This document shows, in pieces, positions 50,436-58,684 of a stretch of DNA of 64,000 nucleotides. The number at the start of each line of letters is the position of its first letter. Positions within the stretch are counted from its first letter, which is position 1. The stretch lies in NCBI GenBank assembly GCA_965217095.1, contig OZ244235.1:4526001-4590000 (forward strand). Direction: 5' to 3'. The stretch comes from CAYNZV01 sp965217095 (GTDB lineage: Bacteria; Latescibacterota; UBA2968; UBA8231). The notes under the pieces were generated by a model. The model was given only the letters and a program-made list of their open reading frames with translations, had not been told where the DNA came from and made no database searches. Position numbers and translations under genes: made by a program.

Positions 50436-51967
50436 GTGAGATTGTATTCGTGAAGCTTGCGATAGAGAGTGCGAACGCCAATGCCCAAGATTTCCGCCGC
50501 TTTCTGCCGGTTGCCGCGGACCTGATTCAGGGCACGCTCGATGGCATCCCGTTCCAGCGCCTTAAGGGTGTGCCCTTCCTCCTCCGGGTCGGGCTCGGCA
50601 ACAACCGCTTTGGCAGCCGCCGCGTCGGGAGCGGATGATGCGAAGGGGGCGTCTTCGTACTGGTACACGGGTTGCACTGGGCTCGGTGTGGCGTCGACGA
50701 CGCGTTTTTCGACAGCGTCGCGCAGGGCGGAAACCTCGCGCTTCAAGTCTAGGAGGGCGAAATAAATGAGCTCCCGCTCCGACTGGTCGGGGGTTTTGGA
50801 GGTCGGCACGGGCAGGGTGCGTTCGGCATCGGCATGCCCTTCCAACTGGGGTAGAATGTCGTCCGGTTCCACCATGCCCTTGGGTCCGAGAAACACCATA
50901 TGTTCGACGAGGTTGCGAAGCTCACGAACATTGCCCGGCCACGAATATTCCATCAACAGTCGTACGGCCGCCGCGGAGAATCCGTCGAAACGTGTCCGCT
51001 CCCGCCGTGCAAACTGCTCGCGGAAGTGCTCGAGCAATGCCGGGATGTCCTGGGCTCGGCGCCGCAGCGGAGGAATGGCGAGTTCCACCACTTTGAGGCG
51101 GTGATAGAGGTCGCGACGGAATTCCCGGGCTCCCACCGCCGCCTGCAGATTCTTGTTGGTGGCGGCGATGACCCGAATGTCGACGGTAAGAGCAGCGCTG
51201 CCGCCGATGCGGGTAACCTCCCGCTGTTCGAGAATCCGCAGCAAACGTACCTGAGCGGCCAGGGACATCTCGCCGATTTCGTCGAGAAAGACGGTGCCGC
51301 CGTCGGCCTGCTCGAAGACGCCTCGGTACTGGCTCTTGGCATCAGTAAACGCGCCCTTCTCGTGACCGAACAGCTCATTCTCCAGCAGGTTGTCTGGAAT
51401 GGCGGCGCAATTGATCGGTTTGAATGGCGCATCCCGCCGCTGGCTCTGGTGGTGAATGGCCTTGGCTACCTGGTCTTTTCCCGAGCCGCTCTCGCCGGTC
51501 AGAAGGATGGTGGACACCATCGAAGGCGAGACCAAGAGAATACGCTCGCGAAGCTCTCGCATGGCGGCGGAGGAGCCGACCAGTTCCGTGCCGGCGAGGA
51601 AACGTCCTCTCTCAAACAGGTTTTCCGCTCGCTTCCTGAGGTCGTCCGCAGAGAACGGGGGTTCCACACCTACTTCCAGCGGGTTTCCCGGGGCAATGCT
51701 TTCCCAGATCGATGAAGACGGGTCGCCCAAAACGAGAACGGGCATCTCGGGGTGAGCTGCAAACAGCCGGGCGGCGTCGCGCAACGAGGTGTCCGGCAGT
51801 TTCAGATCAATCAGGACCAGGTCGATCCCGCGATCGGTCAACGGCGGCAGCATGGGAACCTCGCGCACCTGAACCACCTGACGGCCCCTGGCTACGAGTG
51901 CGTCCGCCCCCAGATCTGCCACAGCGGGGTCCTGGGTGAGTATTAGAATTCGGCGTCCTTTGGCCAT
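50432..51967 (-). CDS. NtrC-type sigma-54 activator with degenerate receiver
   Basis: A 511-residue enhancer-binding protein. The N-terminal receiver keeps D54 (VLIDLKLP) but has Gly for the beta-4 Ser/Thr (VLVLGD) and PP for the beta-5 lysine (GVEPPF). The AAA+ domain has Walker A GESGSGKD (158-165), ELFGHEKGAFTDA with D in the fifth place of GAFTGA, Walker B GGTVFLDEIGEM and RRDLYHRL. A Fis-type helix-turn-helix (NQVRGNRQKAAEILGIGVRT) closes it. The receiver may not be controlled by phosphorylation. No sensor kinase gene is near, and no sigma-54 promoter was recognised. Confidence 0.92.
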   Translation of the reverse strand: MAKGRRILILTQDPAVADLGADALVARGRQVVQVREVPMLPPLTDRGIDLVLIDLKLPDTSLRDAARLFAAHPEMPVLVLGDPSSSIWESIAPGNPLEVGVEPPFSADDLRKRAENLFERGRFLAGTELVGSSAAMRELRERILLVSPSMVSTILLTGESGSGKDQVAKAIHHQSQRRDAPFKPINCAAIPDNLLENELFGHEKGAFTDAKSQYRGVFEQADGGTVFLDEIGEMSLAAQVRLLRILEQREVTRIGGSAALTVDIRVIAATNKNLQAAVGAREFRRDLYHRLKVVELAIPPLRRRAQDIPALLEHFREQFARRERTRFDGFSAAAVRLLMEYSWPGNVRELRNLVEHMVFLGPKGMVEPDDILPQLEGHADAERTLPVPTSKTPDQSERELIYFALLDLKREVSALRDAVEKRVVDATPSPVQPVYQYEDAPFASSAPDAAAAKAVVAEPDPEEEGHTLKALERDAIERALNQVRGNRQKAAEILGIGVRTLYRKLHEYNLT

Positions 51968-51985
51968 GACCGATTTCTGCGCCCC

Positions 51986-52663
51986 CTACTTCGCCCAGCT
52001 CTCCTCCCGCAGGATGACCAACTGTCGCCCCTTGGAGATGATATAACCCTGACTTGCCAGCCGCTTGAGCACGCGAGAAACCGTCTCCCGCGTGGTCCCG
52101 GACATGTTCGCCAGTTCCTGGTGCGTAGGCCGATTGCGGATGATGATCCCCTCCTCCGACTCGCTACCCTGTTCGCTGGCCAGCTGCAGCAGGGTCTCGG
52201 AGATGCGGCTGGTCACGTCGAGCAGAGCCAGGCCCTCGATTTGGCGATCGGTCTTGCGTAGCCGAGAGGCTAGCTCGGCCAAAAGCGCGGTAGCAATCTG
52301 GGGGGTCTTGTAGATCAACTGTACGAAGTCGGTGCGGCGCAGCATCAATAGCTCGGTATCTTCGGTAGCCACCACGTTGGCGGAACGCGGTTTGCCGTCG
52401 AGCAGCGAAAGCTCGCCGAAGACGGCTCCGCCACCCAAGAGGGAAAGGATCACTTCCCTGCCTTCTTCGCTGACGATGCTGACTTTGACCTGGCCGTCCT
52501 TGATGATGAACAGCGTATCCCCCTCCTCCTCAGCAAGAATGATTACCGCTTCTTTGTTGAACGTCCGTGTGAACGTGAGCTCAGAGTGGGCATCGATCTC
52601 CGCGTCGTCCAGGCTCTCGAACAACGGCACCTGACGCAAAAAGGAAACATGTGACATCTGCAA
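51986..52663 (-). CDS. Crp/Fnr-family transcription regulator
   Basis: A 225-residue regulator (223 from the second ATG). A cyclic-nucleotide-binding fold with GDTLFIIKDGQVKVSIV and GGAVFGELSLLDGKPRSANV leads to a Crp-type HTH, THQELANMSGTTRETVSRVL. The GELSLLDGKPRSA cassette resembles cNMP-binding sites, and there are no N-terminal cysteines for an Fnr iron-sulphur cluster. It stands between the TPR gene and the NtrC gene on the same strand. Confidence 0.9.
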   Translation of the reverse strand: MQMSHVSFLRQVPLFESLDDAEIDAHSELTFTRTFNKEAVIILAEEEGDTLFIIKDGQVKVSIVSEEGREVILSLLGGGAVFGELSLLDGKPRSANVVATEDTELLMLRRTDFVQLIYKTPQIATALLAELASRLRKTDRQIEGLALLDVTSRISETLLQLASEQGSESEEGIIIRNRPTHQELANMSGTTRETVSRVLKRLASQGYIISKGRQLVILREESWAK

Positions 52664-52702
52664 CCTCTCCGGTTTTGAACGGACGGAACTGCCCGTTACC
52701 TG

Positions 52703-55700
52703 CTATCTTTCCGCCCGCTGGCGCAGCTGCGCAATCTTTTTGTCGGCAATAGCGCCCTGCGGACTGTCAGCGCCCTCGCGCTGCACGATGCGTAGATAAA
52801 CACTCTCTGCGGTGGCCAATTCGTTCAGGATCTCGTGACATTCGGCGCGTTTGAAATCCGCCGAGGAGATCCACTGACTGAACCCCTCCGCGCCGTGAAA
52901 ACTGACGCGATAATACGCTTCGATCGCTTTCCGGTACTCTCCCATATTGCGATACGACTCGCCGATATAGAACCTGGCCTCGGAGGCATCGTTGCCCCGA
53001 GCCCACTCGAGAACCCCCTGAAGCTGGGCGATGGCCGGTGCGTACTGACCCTTCTCCATGAGGATAATGCCGATCCGCAGCTGCGTTTGTTGGCTCTTGT
53101 CGTGCCCCGGAAACTCGCGCAAGAGCTGCAGGGCCACTCGATGTGCCTCGTCGAATTCGTACACTCGCGCGTAACATTCCAACAACTGCCACACCGCTTG
53201 CGCCTTGAGCTCCGCGCCAGCCGTACCTTCGAGAATCCGTTTATACGCCGCGGCGGCCAGCAAATAACCGCGCAGGCCGAAGTGGTAGTTGCCCAAGCGC
53301 CAGTGCACCTCGTAGATCCGCGCACTCTGGGGGAATTTCTCGACAAAACGGGCTTGGACGTTCAACGCCTTGGGTCCGCTTTCTTCCGTCGGCGCGGCAT
53401 GGTGTAGCTCCCACATCGTAGTCGCCTCAAAGTAAGCCGCTTCGCTTGCCCACGGTCCGCTCCCTGACGCGACCTCGCGAAAGATCTTCAACGCCGGGTC
53501 ATACGCGTTCGTCCCCAAAAGGTACTGAGCTTCTTCGAGCTGGAAAAGCTGTAGCCAAGTGGACTGCTTGCCGAATTGTCTTCTGAACCGTTTGGCCGCT
53601 GCTCGCGCTTGGTCGGCCTCGGCGGCGCGAAAGAGCGAGAGAACCGCTCTCGCGTGGATCTGCTCATCCTCCACTCGACCTAGCACCGGGTCGAAAATCT
53701 GGTGCGCCTCGGCATATTGCTCCATTTCGAAAAACAGGTTGGCGGCGTTCAACGCGGCGGTGGTCGCCAGCGGGCTACCCGGTAAGTCGCGGCTCAATTG
53801 CAGGTACTCTTGCGCCGCCTCGGCGGGCTGGCCCAAGGCGGCCAGCAAATCGGCGATGGTTAATGACAGGCTATCGAGATCGGCGGCCCGCGGTTCGTTG
53901 GCCACGACCTCTTGAAGAATCGTCAAGGCCTTGCCCCGTTCGTCCTGGCCTTGATGGCAGCGGGCGATTCGGCGCCACACGCTGCCGTCCTTTTCCGCGC
54001 TGCGCGCCGCCTGCATGTACAGCCTCAGTGCCAACCCGTACTCGCCCAGATCGAAGTGAATGTCGGCCAGATTGAGCTGAACCTGGCGCCGTTCCGGGAA
54101 AGCTGGAAATGTCCACATCAGCTCGCGATATCGAGCCGCTGCTTCTTCCAGCTTCTGTTGTTGTCTAAGGAGTTGGCCCATTTCGTACAGGGCCGCGGCG
54201 CTGAGTTCGGCTCCGGGGTTGCCCCGGAGCAATTCCTCGAGGGTATCGACGGCGGCGGTATAGTTTCCCTTCTCTACGAAAGAGCGCCCCAGCCCGTATA
54301 GTGCAGCCGAGCGCTTGGCGGATTGCGGAAACTCGGCGATGAACCGGCGGTAATCCGCGATCGCCTGATCGAGCTTGCCGGCGTTCCATGCATGTTGGTT
54401 GCGTCGCGCATCAGCGAGCCCGAGCAAGCCCAACTCGGCGGATTCCGGATGGGTCTGCAGAAAACCGGCAAGTCCCGCCTCGAGTCCCGCGTACCGTGCT
54501 GAATCGGATGCTGCTGCGGCCTCCAGCTCCAGCCTCCTGATAATCGCCCGCTGGCCCCATTCTCCCTGCGGTTCGATTCCGAGAATGCGAAACTCTTGGA
54601 GCGCAAGGGCTTCCAGTGAATCTGCGGCGGTCTGCAAACCCTCCAGCCGCCGTTGACGCGCCAGCTGGGTCAGACTTTCTCCCAGAAAGTACTGCGCCTT
54701 GGGTGCGTACGGGCTCTCCGAATAGGCGGCGACGTAGGTCTCGAACGTGCGCACCGCATTGGGAAAATCGTGGAGGTCGAAAAGTGCGGCGGCGACTTGC
54801 AGCTGCACGATCTCCCGCGGTGTGCCGTTCAACTCATCCATCCAGGCCTGTTGGAGCAGGCGCTCGAGTCTTTCCGCGTCCATCACTGAGTAGCGGCGCA
54901 GGTACTCGGCGCGGTCGCGCGCGCGGTCCACCTGCGGATGATCGGGACGGCCTTCCATAAAAGCCGCATACTCGCGCAACGCCCGCCTTTTCTGCCCGCT
55001 CCGCTCCAGGGTTTCCGCCAGTCCCATGTGGGCTTCGGCGGTGCCGTTACCCATTAGATCGGAGAAGATAGCGATCGCCTCGTCGTAAAACTGAAGGCGC
55101 AAAAAGATGCGTGCCAGGTCGAGTCGTACCCGCTGGCGATCGGGTGCATTTTCCGCTTGCTCCAGGTAGCGCTCGTACCACACGACCGAGCGGTGAAAGT
55201 CCTCCTGCTGGCGATAGAGTACCCCGAGCTCGCGCAAACTCTCGAGCGCTGCGCTCGACCTCGGGGCCGCCTCCATGAGAGTATGGAACAGCCCCACGGC
55301 AGCCCCCACCTCACCGACCTCCCCTAGGGCGATGGCCAGGCCTAGCTGGGCGGGCAGCAACACCTCAGCCGGCATCCCGTCTGCCAGCAGCGTGCGGTAC
55401 TGACCGATGGCGACTTCCGGATTTCCCGCCAGGCGGCGGGCGTCAGCCTGGCCCAGTACAGCTTCGTTTCGCAAGCGGGGGTCGGCCATCTGGCTTTCCG
55501 CCGTGGCAAAGGCGTCGGCGGCGGCGCTAAAGTGCCTGCGTTCGAGGAGATAGCTGGCTCTACCCAAGGCGGCGCTGTCTCTCTGGGCCGCGGCAGGGAA
55601 TCGTGCGCTCAAGGTGTCGAAAACCTTGTCGGCGGCCTCCAAACCACCAAGAAACAGATGGATGCGGCCTGCAAGCAGTAAAGCGCTCGGCGCCAGCGTT

Positions 55701-56326
55701 GCCGGCGGGTCGGCGTCGGCGATCTGTTGTAGCGAGCGCTGCGCCTCTCCCGCTTCTCCGCGGGCGACGGCGAGCTCTGCGAGGCGGTATCGTGCCGTCT
55801 GCGCCGCCTCATCGACACTGTATTCGGCTACCAGCTTACGGTAGGCGCGAGCCGCTTGTTCGACCTGGCCGCCCTGGCTATAATTGGCGGCCGCGTCGAG
55901 CAACGCAGTGGCGGCAAACTGGCTCGCGCTGAAACGCCTCTGAACTTCCTCAAATGCCTGAGCCGCTTCTACATAGCGCTCGCGTTGGTGAAGACAAGCG
56001 GCGCGTTCGGTTCGTGACGCCGCGGTGCTGAGATGGTCGGGGTGCCCCTGGTAGAAATCCTCGTAAGCCTTGATGGCGAGATCGCAACGGCCGCTGTTTT
56101 TCAGCGAACGCGCCCGCATGAGCCGCGCTTCGGCCAGGCGCTCACTGCGGGGGAAATTGCGGATGAACTCGCCAAAGAGCTCGGCCGACGTAGCGAAGTC
56201 ACCGGCATCCTTGTAGAGATTGCGGGCGAACTTGAAGGCGTCCTCGGCACGGTCCTGCGCCACCGCCATCTGGTAGATGAGGATCACCGCGGTTAGTGGG
56301 ATCAGAACTCGTTGCACGGTCTTCAT
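52703..56326 (-). CDS. Very large exported TPR protein
   Basis: About 1,207 residues from ATG 56326 (an ATG at 56347 adds seven). A signal peptide (VLIPLTAVILIYQMAVAQ) is followed by an almost continuous array of tetratricopeptide repeats, for example AFKFARNLYKDAGDFATSAE, RAARAYRKLVAEYS-like units, YRRFIAEFPQSAKRSAALYG and AIEAYYRVSFHGAEGFSQW. No enzymatic motif is visible. Such periplasmic solenoids act as scaffolds for envelope complexes or motility. It is divergent from ispE and precedes the Crp-type gene by 40 bases. Partner unknown. Confidence 0.85.
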   Translation of the reverse strand: MKTVQRVLIPLTAVILIYQMAVAQDRAEDAFKFARNLYKDAGDFATSAELFGEFIRNFPRSERLAEARLMRARSLKNSGRCDLAIKAYEDFYQGHPDHLSTAASRTERAACLHQRERYVEAAQAFEEVQRRFSASQFAATALLDAAANYSQGGQVEQAARAYRKLVAEYSVDEAAQTARYRLAELAVARGEAGEAQRSLQQIADADPPATLAPSALLLAGRIHLFLGGLEAADKVFDTLSARFPAAAQRDSAALGRASYLLERRHFSAAADAFATAESQMADPRLRNEAVLGQADARRLAGNPEVAIGQYRTLLADGMPAEVLLPAQLGLAIALGEVGEVGAAVGLFHTLMEAAPRSSAALESLRELGVLYRQQEDFHRSVVWYERYLEQAENAPDRQRVRLDLARIFLRLQFYDEAIAIFSDLMGNGTAEAHMGLAETLERSGQKRRALREYAAFMEGRPDHPQVDRARDRAEYLRRYSVMDAERLERLLQQAWMDELNGTPREIVQLQVAAALFDLHDFPNAVRTFETYVAAYSESPYAPKAQYFLGESLTQLARQRRLEGLQTAADSLEALALQEFRILGIEPQGEWGQRAIIRRLELEAAAASDSARYAGLEAGLAGFLQTHPESAELGLLGLADARRNQHAWNAGKLDQAIADYRRFIAEFPQSAKRSAALYGLGRSFVEKGNYTAAVDTLEELLRGNPGAELSAAALYEMGQLLRQQQKLEEAAARYRELMWTFPAFPERRQVQLNLADIHFDLGEYGLALRLYMQAARSAEKDGSVWRRIARCHQGQDERGKALTILQEVVANEPRAADLDSLSLTIADLLAALGQPAEAAQEYLQLSRDLPGSPLATTAALNAANLFFEMEQYAEAHQIFDPVLGRVEDEQIHARAVLSLFRAAEADQARAAAKRFRRQFGKQSTWLQLFQLEEAQYLLGTNAYDPALKIFREVASGSGPWASEAAYFEATTMWELHHAAPTEESGPKALNVQARFVEKFPQSARIYEVHWRLGNYHFGLRGYLLAAAAYKRILEGTAGAELKAQAVWQLLECYARVYEFDEAHRVALQLLREFPGHDKSQQTQLRIGIILMEKGQYAPAIAQLQGVLEWARGNDASEARFYIGESYRNMGEYRKAIEAYYRVSFHGAEGFSQWISSADFKRAECHEILNELATAESVYLRIVQREGADSPQGAIADKKIAQLRQRAER

Positions 56327-56400
56327 AAAATTGAGATGAATGGTCATAAGTCGGTATTTATCATGATAATACGGCCGCAGCAATACAAGGTCAAGATCGC

Positions 56401-57270
56401 GTGAACAAGGTGGATCTCAGCGAGCCCGCATGGGCCAAAATCAACCTGGGTCTGAAGGTACTCGGTCCCCGGCCGGACGGCTATCACGATATCTGCAGCA
56501 TCTTCCAAACTGTCGATTTGGCCGATGTCCTGCACTTTCGGCAGGGCCCGGTAAATCGCCTGTCGTGTACCGACCCCTCGTTGCCAACGAACGAGAACAA
56601 TCTGGCCATGACAGCACTGCAGTTGTTCCAGACAGAAGTTGCGGGTATCGATTCCTTCGAAATCCACTTGGAGAAGAACATACCGGTTGGTGCGGGTCTT
56701 GGAGGCGGCAGCGCCGACGCGGCAGCCGTGCTGAGAGCGATGAACCGGTGCAGCAGGGAGCGCTTGAGTGCGGCGGCGCTGCAGACCCTGGCACAACAGC
56801 TGGGATCGGATGTGCCTTTCCTGATCAACGGCGGCTGCGCCGTGGTCCGCGGTCGCGGTGAACTGATCGCACCCGTTTCGGCGACGGGAAATATCACCTT
56901 CGTTCTGGTCTACCCGGGGTTCGAGATCAGCTCAGCATGGGCCTATTCGCGGCTGCAGGGATCGTTGACAGTCAATACCCCATACCTTAATTTCATCGAT
57001 TCGCTAAGCGGCGGGTGCGTTGATCTCTTGGAGCTCTGCTCCACTCTGGAAAACGATTTCCAACCGATGGTCGAGCGCGCCTATCCCATCGTCGCGGAGC
57101 TGAGGCATACACTCAGTTCCACAGGCGCCCGTTTCCTGAGCATGTCGGGAAGTGGGTCCTGTTTGTTCGGTGTCTTCGAGGACCGGACCGCCGCTTCGTC
57201 AGCTGCAACAGAGCTGCAGGCGCAGGGGTTCCGGTCTTTTTTGTGCAAGCCGGTGGGTTTGCGAAGTTGA
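56401..57270 (+). CDS. ispE: 4-diphosphocytidyl-2-C-methyl-D-erythritol kinase
   Basis: IspE (289 residues) phosphorylates CDP-methylerythritol in the non-mevalonate isoprenoid pathway. It starts at GTG 56401. The GHMP motifs are present: AKINLGLKVLGPRPDGYHDI, the ATP loop PVGAGLGGGSADAAAVLRAM, and C-terminal MSGSGSCLFGVF. It heads ispE-tRNA(Gln)-rplY-pth, an order also seen in Desulfobacterota, but the prs gene usually between the tRNA and rplY is absent. Confidence 0.95.
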   Translation: MNKVDLSEPAWAKINLGLKVLGPRPDGYHDICSIFQTVDLADVLHFRQGPVNRLSCTDPSLPTNENNLAMTALQLFQTEVAGIDSFEIHLEKNIPVGAGLGGGSADAAAVLRAMNRCSRERLSAAALQTLAQQLGSDVPFLINGGCAVVRGRGELIAPVSATGNITFVLVYPGFEISSAWAYSRLQGSLTVNTPYLNFIDSLSGGCVDLLELCSTLENDFQPMVERAYPIVAELRHTLSSTGARFLSMSGSGSCLFGVFEDRTAASSAATELQAQGFRSFLCKPVGLRS

Positions 57271-57282
57271 GCTAAATATGGT

Positions 57283-57357
57283 TGCCCGGTCGTTCAATTG
57301 GCAGGACAACGGATTTTGGTTCCGTCTATCGAGGTTCAAATCCTCGCCGGGCAGCCA
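57283..57357 (+). tRNA. tRNA-Gln (UUG)
   Basis: TGCCCGG pairs with CCGGGCA. The anticodon loop is TTTTGGT (anticodon TTG), the T-arm is GAGGTTCAAATCCTC, and CCA is encoded at 57355-57357. It lies 12 bases after ispE and 23 before rplY, so it is processed out of the operon transcript. Confidence 0.95.
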
Positions 57358-57380
57358 ATTGTAATTCAGGAGACCAATCG

Positions 57381-58073
57381 ATGGCATCAATATCGATACA
57401 AGTGTACAAACGGGAGGAGGTCGGGCTCGAGGTCGAGGACCGCCATGAGCAGGGCACGAGTGCCGTGGGCAAGTTACGCCGAGAAGCGGGCATGCTTCCC
57501 GGGGTTCTGTATGGCCACAAACAGGATCCGTATCACCTGAAGACGGAGGCCTTGACACTGGAACGTGCCATGAATACCGGCGGTTCGAATGCTATTTTTA
57601 TGGTGCGGCACAACGGGTCTTCCGAACGAGCCATTGTCCGCGAGATCCAGTATCACAAAGTAAGGGGTGAGATTCTTCATTTCGACCTCCTTCGGATCGA
57701 TCCCGAGGAGGTGCTGCGGGTCAATGTACCGGTAACCGCCAGCGGGCTTGCCGCAGGCGTACGCTCGGGCGGTGCCCTGCAGCAAACGCAGCAAACGGTG
57801 GAAATGGAGTGTCCCGTAGGGGAGATGCCCAGCCGCATCGAAGTCGACGTCACGCCGCTAGAGGTCGGAGACAGCGTGCGCGTCAGTGACCTTTTGGAGC
57901 ACGAAGAACGCATCGTTTCCGACCCGCAACAGACGATTCTCACCGTCCTGGCGCCGCGGGTGGTGGAAGAGGAGGTCGCTGAAGAAGAAGTCGAGGCTGT
58001 CGAAGGTGAAGAGGGTGAGGTCGATGGCGCCGCTGACGAAGGTGCTGGAGAAGGAGGCGAAGAGGGGGCGTGA
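57381..58073 (+). CDS. rplY: 50S ribosomal protein L25, CTC form
   Basis: A 230-residue L25 of the general-stress (CTC) type, which binds 5S rRNA. The start at ATG 57381 has CAGGAG upstream; the longer frame runs through the tRNA. The 5S-binding domain spans about residues 20-110 (KLRREAGMLPGVLYGHKQD). The TL5/CTC beta domain follows, and a Glu/Gly-rich tail (about 35 residues) ends it. pth follows closely. Confidence 0.94.
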   Translation: MASISIQVYKREEVGLEVEDRHEQGTSAVGKLRREAGMLPGVLYGHKQDPYHLKTEALTLERAMNTGGSNAIFMVRHNGSSERAIVREIQYHKVRGEILHFDLLRIDPEEVLRVNVPVTASGLAAGVRSGGALQQTQQTVEMECPVGEMPSRIEVDVTPLEVGDSVRVSDLLEHEERIVSDPQQTILTVLAPRVVEEEVAEEEVEAVEGEEGEVDGAADEGAGEGGEEGA

Positions 58074-58086
58074 TTGGTCGAGTCTG

Positions 58087-58644
58087 GTGAAGGTCATCTT
58101 CGGTCTTGGCAATCCCGGCCCGAAATACCTATCCACACGGCACAACATCGGTTTTATGGTCCTCGACCGGCTGGCTCGGGAAGTCGCAGGAACGTGGAAC
58201 ATCGATGACCAGGCCGAAAGCATCGTTGCCCGTTTGCAACGGGGGGCGCTCAACGCGCTTTTGGTCAAACCGCAGACGTATATGAATCGCAGCGGTCTCG
58301 CGTTTGCGCGTTTGCGCGATCGACTGGGTTTTGAAACCCAGGACATAATCGTTGTCCTGGATGATGCGGCGTTGCCGTTCGGCCGTTTGCGTATTCGACC
58401 GCGGGGGGGGGACGGGGGCCACAATGGTCTTGCCTCCATAATCAAAGAAGCGGGCACCGAGGAGATACCGCGGGGGCGGCTGGGCATCGGTCCGCCACCC
58501 GAGGACGCCGAAATCACCGATTACGTGTTGGGGAATTTTGCCCCTGGGGAAGATCTAGAGATAACCACTGAACATGCTTGCGAAGCCCTCAAGTTTTTCG
58601 TGGTCAACGGCATCGATTCAGCGATGAACTCGTTTAACAATTGA
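58087..58644 (+). CDS. pth: Peptidyl-tRNA hydrolase
   Basis: Pth (185 residues) frees tRNA from drop-off peptidyl-tRNA. The start is placed at GTG 58087 (MKVIFGLGNPGPKYLSTRHN), where the family begins; the longer upstream frame is a shadow of rplY. The catalytic His lies in STRHNIGF, with Asn in KPQTYMNRSG and Asp in VVLDDAALPFG. A run of nine G (58413-58421) encodes part of RPRGGDGGHNG. ychF, often next, is absent. Confidence 0.94.
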   Translation: MKVIFGLGNPGPKYLSTRHNIGFMVLDRLAREVAGTWNIDDQAESIVARLQRGALNALLVKPQTYMNRSGLAFARLRDRLGFETQDIIVVLDDAALPFGRLRIRPRGGDGGHNGLASIIKEAGTEEIPRGRLGIGPPPEDAEITDYVLGNFAPGEDLEITTEHACEALKFFVVNGIDSAMNSFNN

Positions 58645-58684
58645 GTGCGGTGAAACACACATCACAGATTAAGGGAGGTCGCCG

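Noticed and set aside
57282..57380. rplY extension through the tRNA-Gln gene
   Set aside because: It translates the tRNA; the SD-supported ATG at 57381 fits L25.
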